A DNA stretch of 53,649 bases from Roseburia sp. (lineage in GTDB: Bacteria; Bacillota; Clostridia; Lachnospirales; Lachnospiraceae): positions 65,288 through 118,936 of the forward strand of contig JAMPFA010000002.1 in the NCBI GenBank assembly GCA_023664725.1, in the 5' to 3' direction. The notes under the pieces are model-generated. The model searched no databases. It saw nothing but the letters and a program-made list of their open reading frames with translations, and was not told where the DNA came from. Positions 53,066 through 53,649 of this stretch are shown piece by piece; position 1 is the stretch's first letter, and each line of letters opens with the position of its first letter. Position numbers and translations under genes: made by a program.

Positions 53066-53649
53066 ATGAAGAAAATAGACGGGGGCGTCACAGCCCCAAA
53101 AGGTTTTAAGGCGGCAGACACAGCAGCGGGGATCAAATACAAAGACCGCCGTGACATGGCCATGATTTATAGCGAGAAGCCCTGCCAGGCGGCAGGCACC
53201 TTCACCTCAAACGTGGTAAAGGCAGCCCCGGTAAAATGGGATCAAGAAGTGGTGGGGCACAGTCCTTTTGCCCAGGCAGTTGTAGTAAATGCGGGAATCG
53301 CCAACGCCTGCACCGGAGAGGAAGGCATGTCCTGCTGTAAGGAGACAGCCAGGGAAACAGCAGAACTTTTAAATATCCCGGAGGACTCCGTTTTGGTGGC
53401 CTCCACAGGAGTCATCGGAATGCAGCTTCCCATGGACAGGATTGCAGCGGGCATCGAGGCTATGGTTCCAAAGCTTTCCGATACAAGAGATGCGGCACAC
53501 ACCGCAAGCCTTGCCATTATGACTACCGACACCCACGAGAAGGAAGTGGCAGTGCAGTTTGACGTGGAGGGCGTAACCTGTACCATCGGAGGCATGTGCA
53601 AAGGCTCCGGTATGATCCATCCCAATATGTGTACCATGTTAAGCTTTGT
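53066..53649 (+). CDS. argJ: Bifunctional glutamate N-acetyltransferase / ornithine acetyltransferase (partial)
   Basis: The frame is open from the ATG at 53066 (GAGGAAATCCT site) to the window edge, 194 codons. MKKIDGGVTAPKGFKA at the start, NAGIANACTGEEG and STGVIGMQLPMD are typical of ArgJ. Near the edge is the self-cleavage region: KGSGMIHPNMCTML, where the enzyme cuts itself before the Thr to free its catalytic nucleophile. Cys takes the place of the usual Ala just before it. It acts on the product of ArgC two steps on and recycles the acetyl group. The rest of the gene, and perhaps argB and argD, lie outside the window. Confidence 0.93.
   Translation, partial: MKKIDGGVTAPKGFKAADTAAGIKYKDRRDMAMIYSEKPCQAAGTFTSNVVKAAPVKWDQEVVGHSPFAQAVVVNAGIANACTGEEGMSCCKETARETAELLNIPEDSVLVASTGVIGMQLPMDRIAAGIEAMVPKLSDTRDAAHTASLAIMTTDTHEKEVAVQFDVEGVTCTIGGMCKGSGMIHPNMCTMLSF

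Noticed and set aside
1-53649. tRNA and rRNA genes
   Set aside because: I looked for the TTCGANTC-type arm, CCA ends and conserved rRNA stretches in the gaps and found none that could be supported.

Overview
The window looks like a chromosome segment of a gut Firmicute of the family Lachnospiraceae; a Blautia-like genus is my best guess. The reasons are the murE-priA-def-fmt-prpC-prkC-rsgA gene order, meso-diaminopimelate cell-wall chemistry (a MurE with a DNPR motif plus a diaminopimelate dehydrogenase), a glutaminyl-tRNA synthetase, a 1440-residue 2-hydroxyacyl-CoA dehydratase activase, and Rpn, Uma2 and AAA-ATPase/nuclease genes. Most transcription is on the + strand; the main exceptions are the activase and argG. 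I see no rRNA, tRNA or CRISPR.

Layout. 1-890 holds gene relics (flavodoxin-like and aminoglycoside-adenylyltransferase-like). 921-14370 is one long operon of 12 genes: murE, priA, def, fmt, a zinc membrane peptidase, rsmB, rlmN, prpC, prkC, rsgA, rpe and thiN. It starts at a good sigma-A promoter and ends at a strong terminator. 14380-21000 is a decayed accessory region: a LysR regulator with an apparent internal deletion, a truncated Cys/Met PLP enzyme ending in a hairpin-rich repeat, an Rpn nuclease, a transposase relic, a Big2 fragment, a Uma2 fragment, an intact AAA-ATPase/nuclease with a small upstream gene, and an aldo/keto reductase relic. 21200-24670 carries an XRE regulator, a sodium-dependent transporter and cardiolipin synthase. 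24700-29940 carries panC-panD-coaBC (no panB), an Mrp-type ATPase, a hotdog thioesterase and ddh, closed by a terminator shared with the converging activase gene (29934-34256).

34480-37700 is accessory again: a LysM mini-protein, a second AAA-ATPase stub, a second copy of the hairpin repeat, a lipoprotein, a dead OmpR-type response regulator and a small XRE regulator. 37796-45200 holds a secreted-protein/rhomboid-fold/glycosyltransferase operon, then glnS, a DUF2225 protein, a MocR-type regulator and a decaying LytTR two-component locus. 45900 to the end holds a complete Uma2 gene, argG on the minus strand, and argC plus a GNAT gene on the plus strand. These are followed by 3.4 kb of unrelated or broken genes (two NUDIX relics, a nucleotidyltransferase, a flavodoxin, a YoeB toxin stub, a methyltransferase) before argJ, which has its own promoter and runs off the window.

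The most notable property is the contrast between intact core operons and small islands of decay. Several broken genes keep both ends and lack a middle, joined where the two flanks look alike. A diverged hairpin repeat occurs at two relic junctions, with a possible third end at the start of the window. I found no clearly new multi-gene system. The best candidates for a second look are this repeat, the catalytically degenerate rhomboid with its zinc ribbon, and a possible small RNA or attenuator upstream of panC. All functional calls rest on motif recognition by eye; no search was run.
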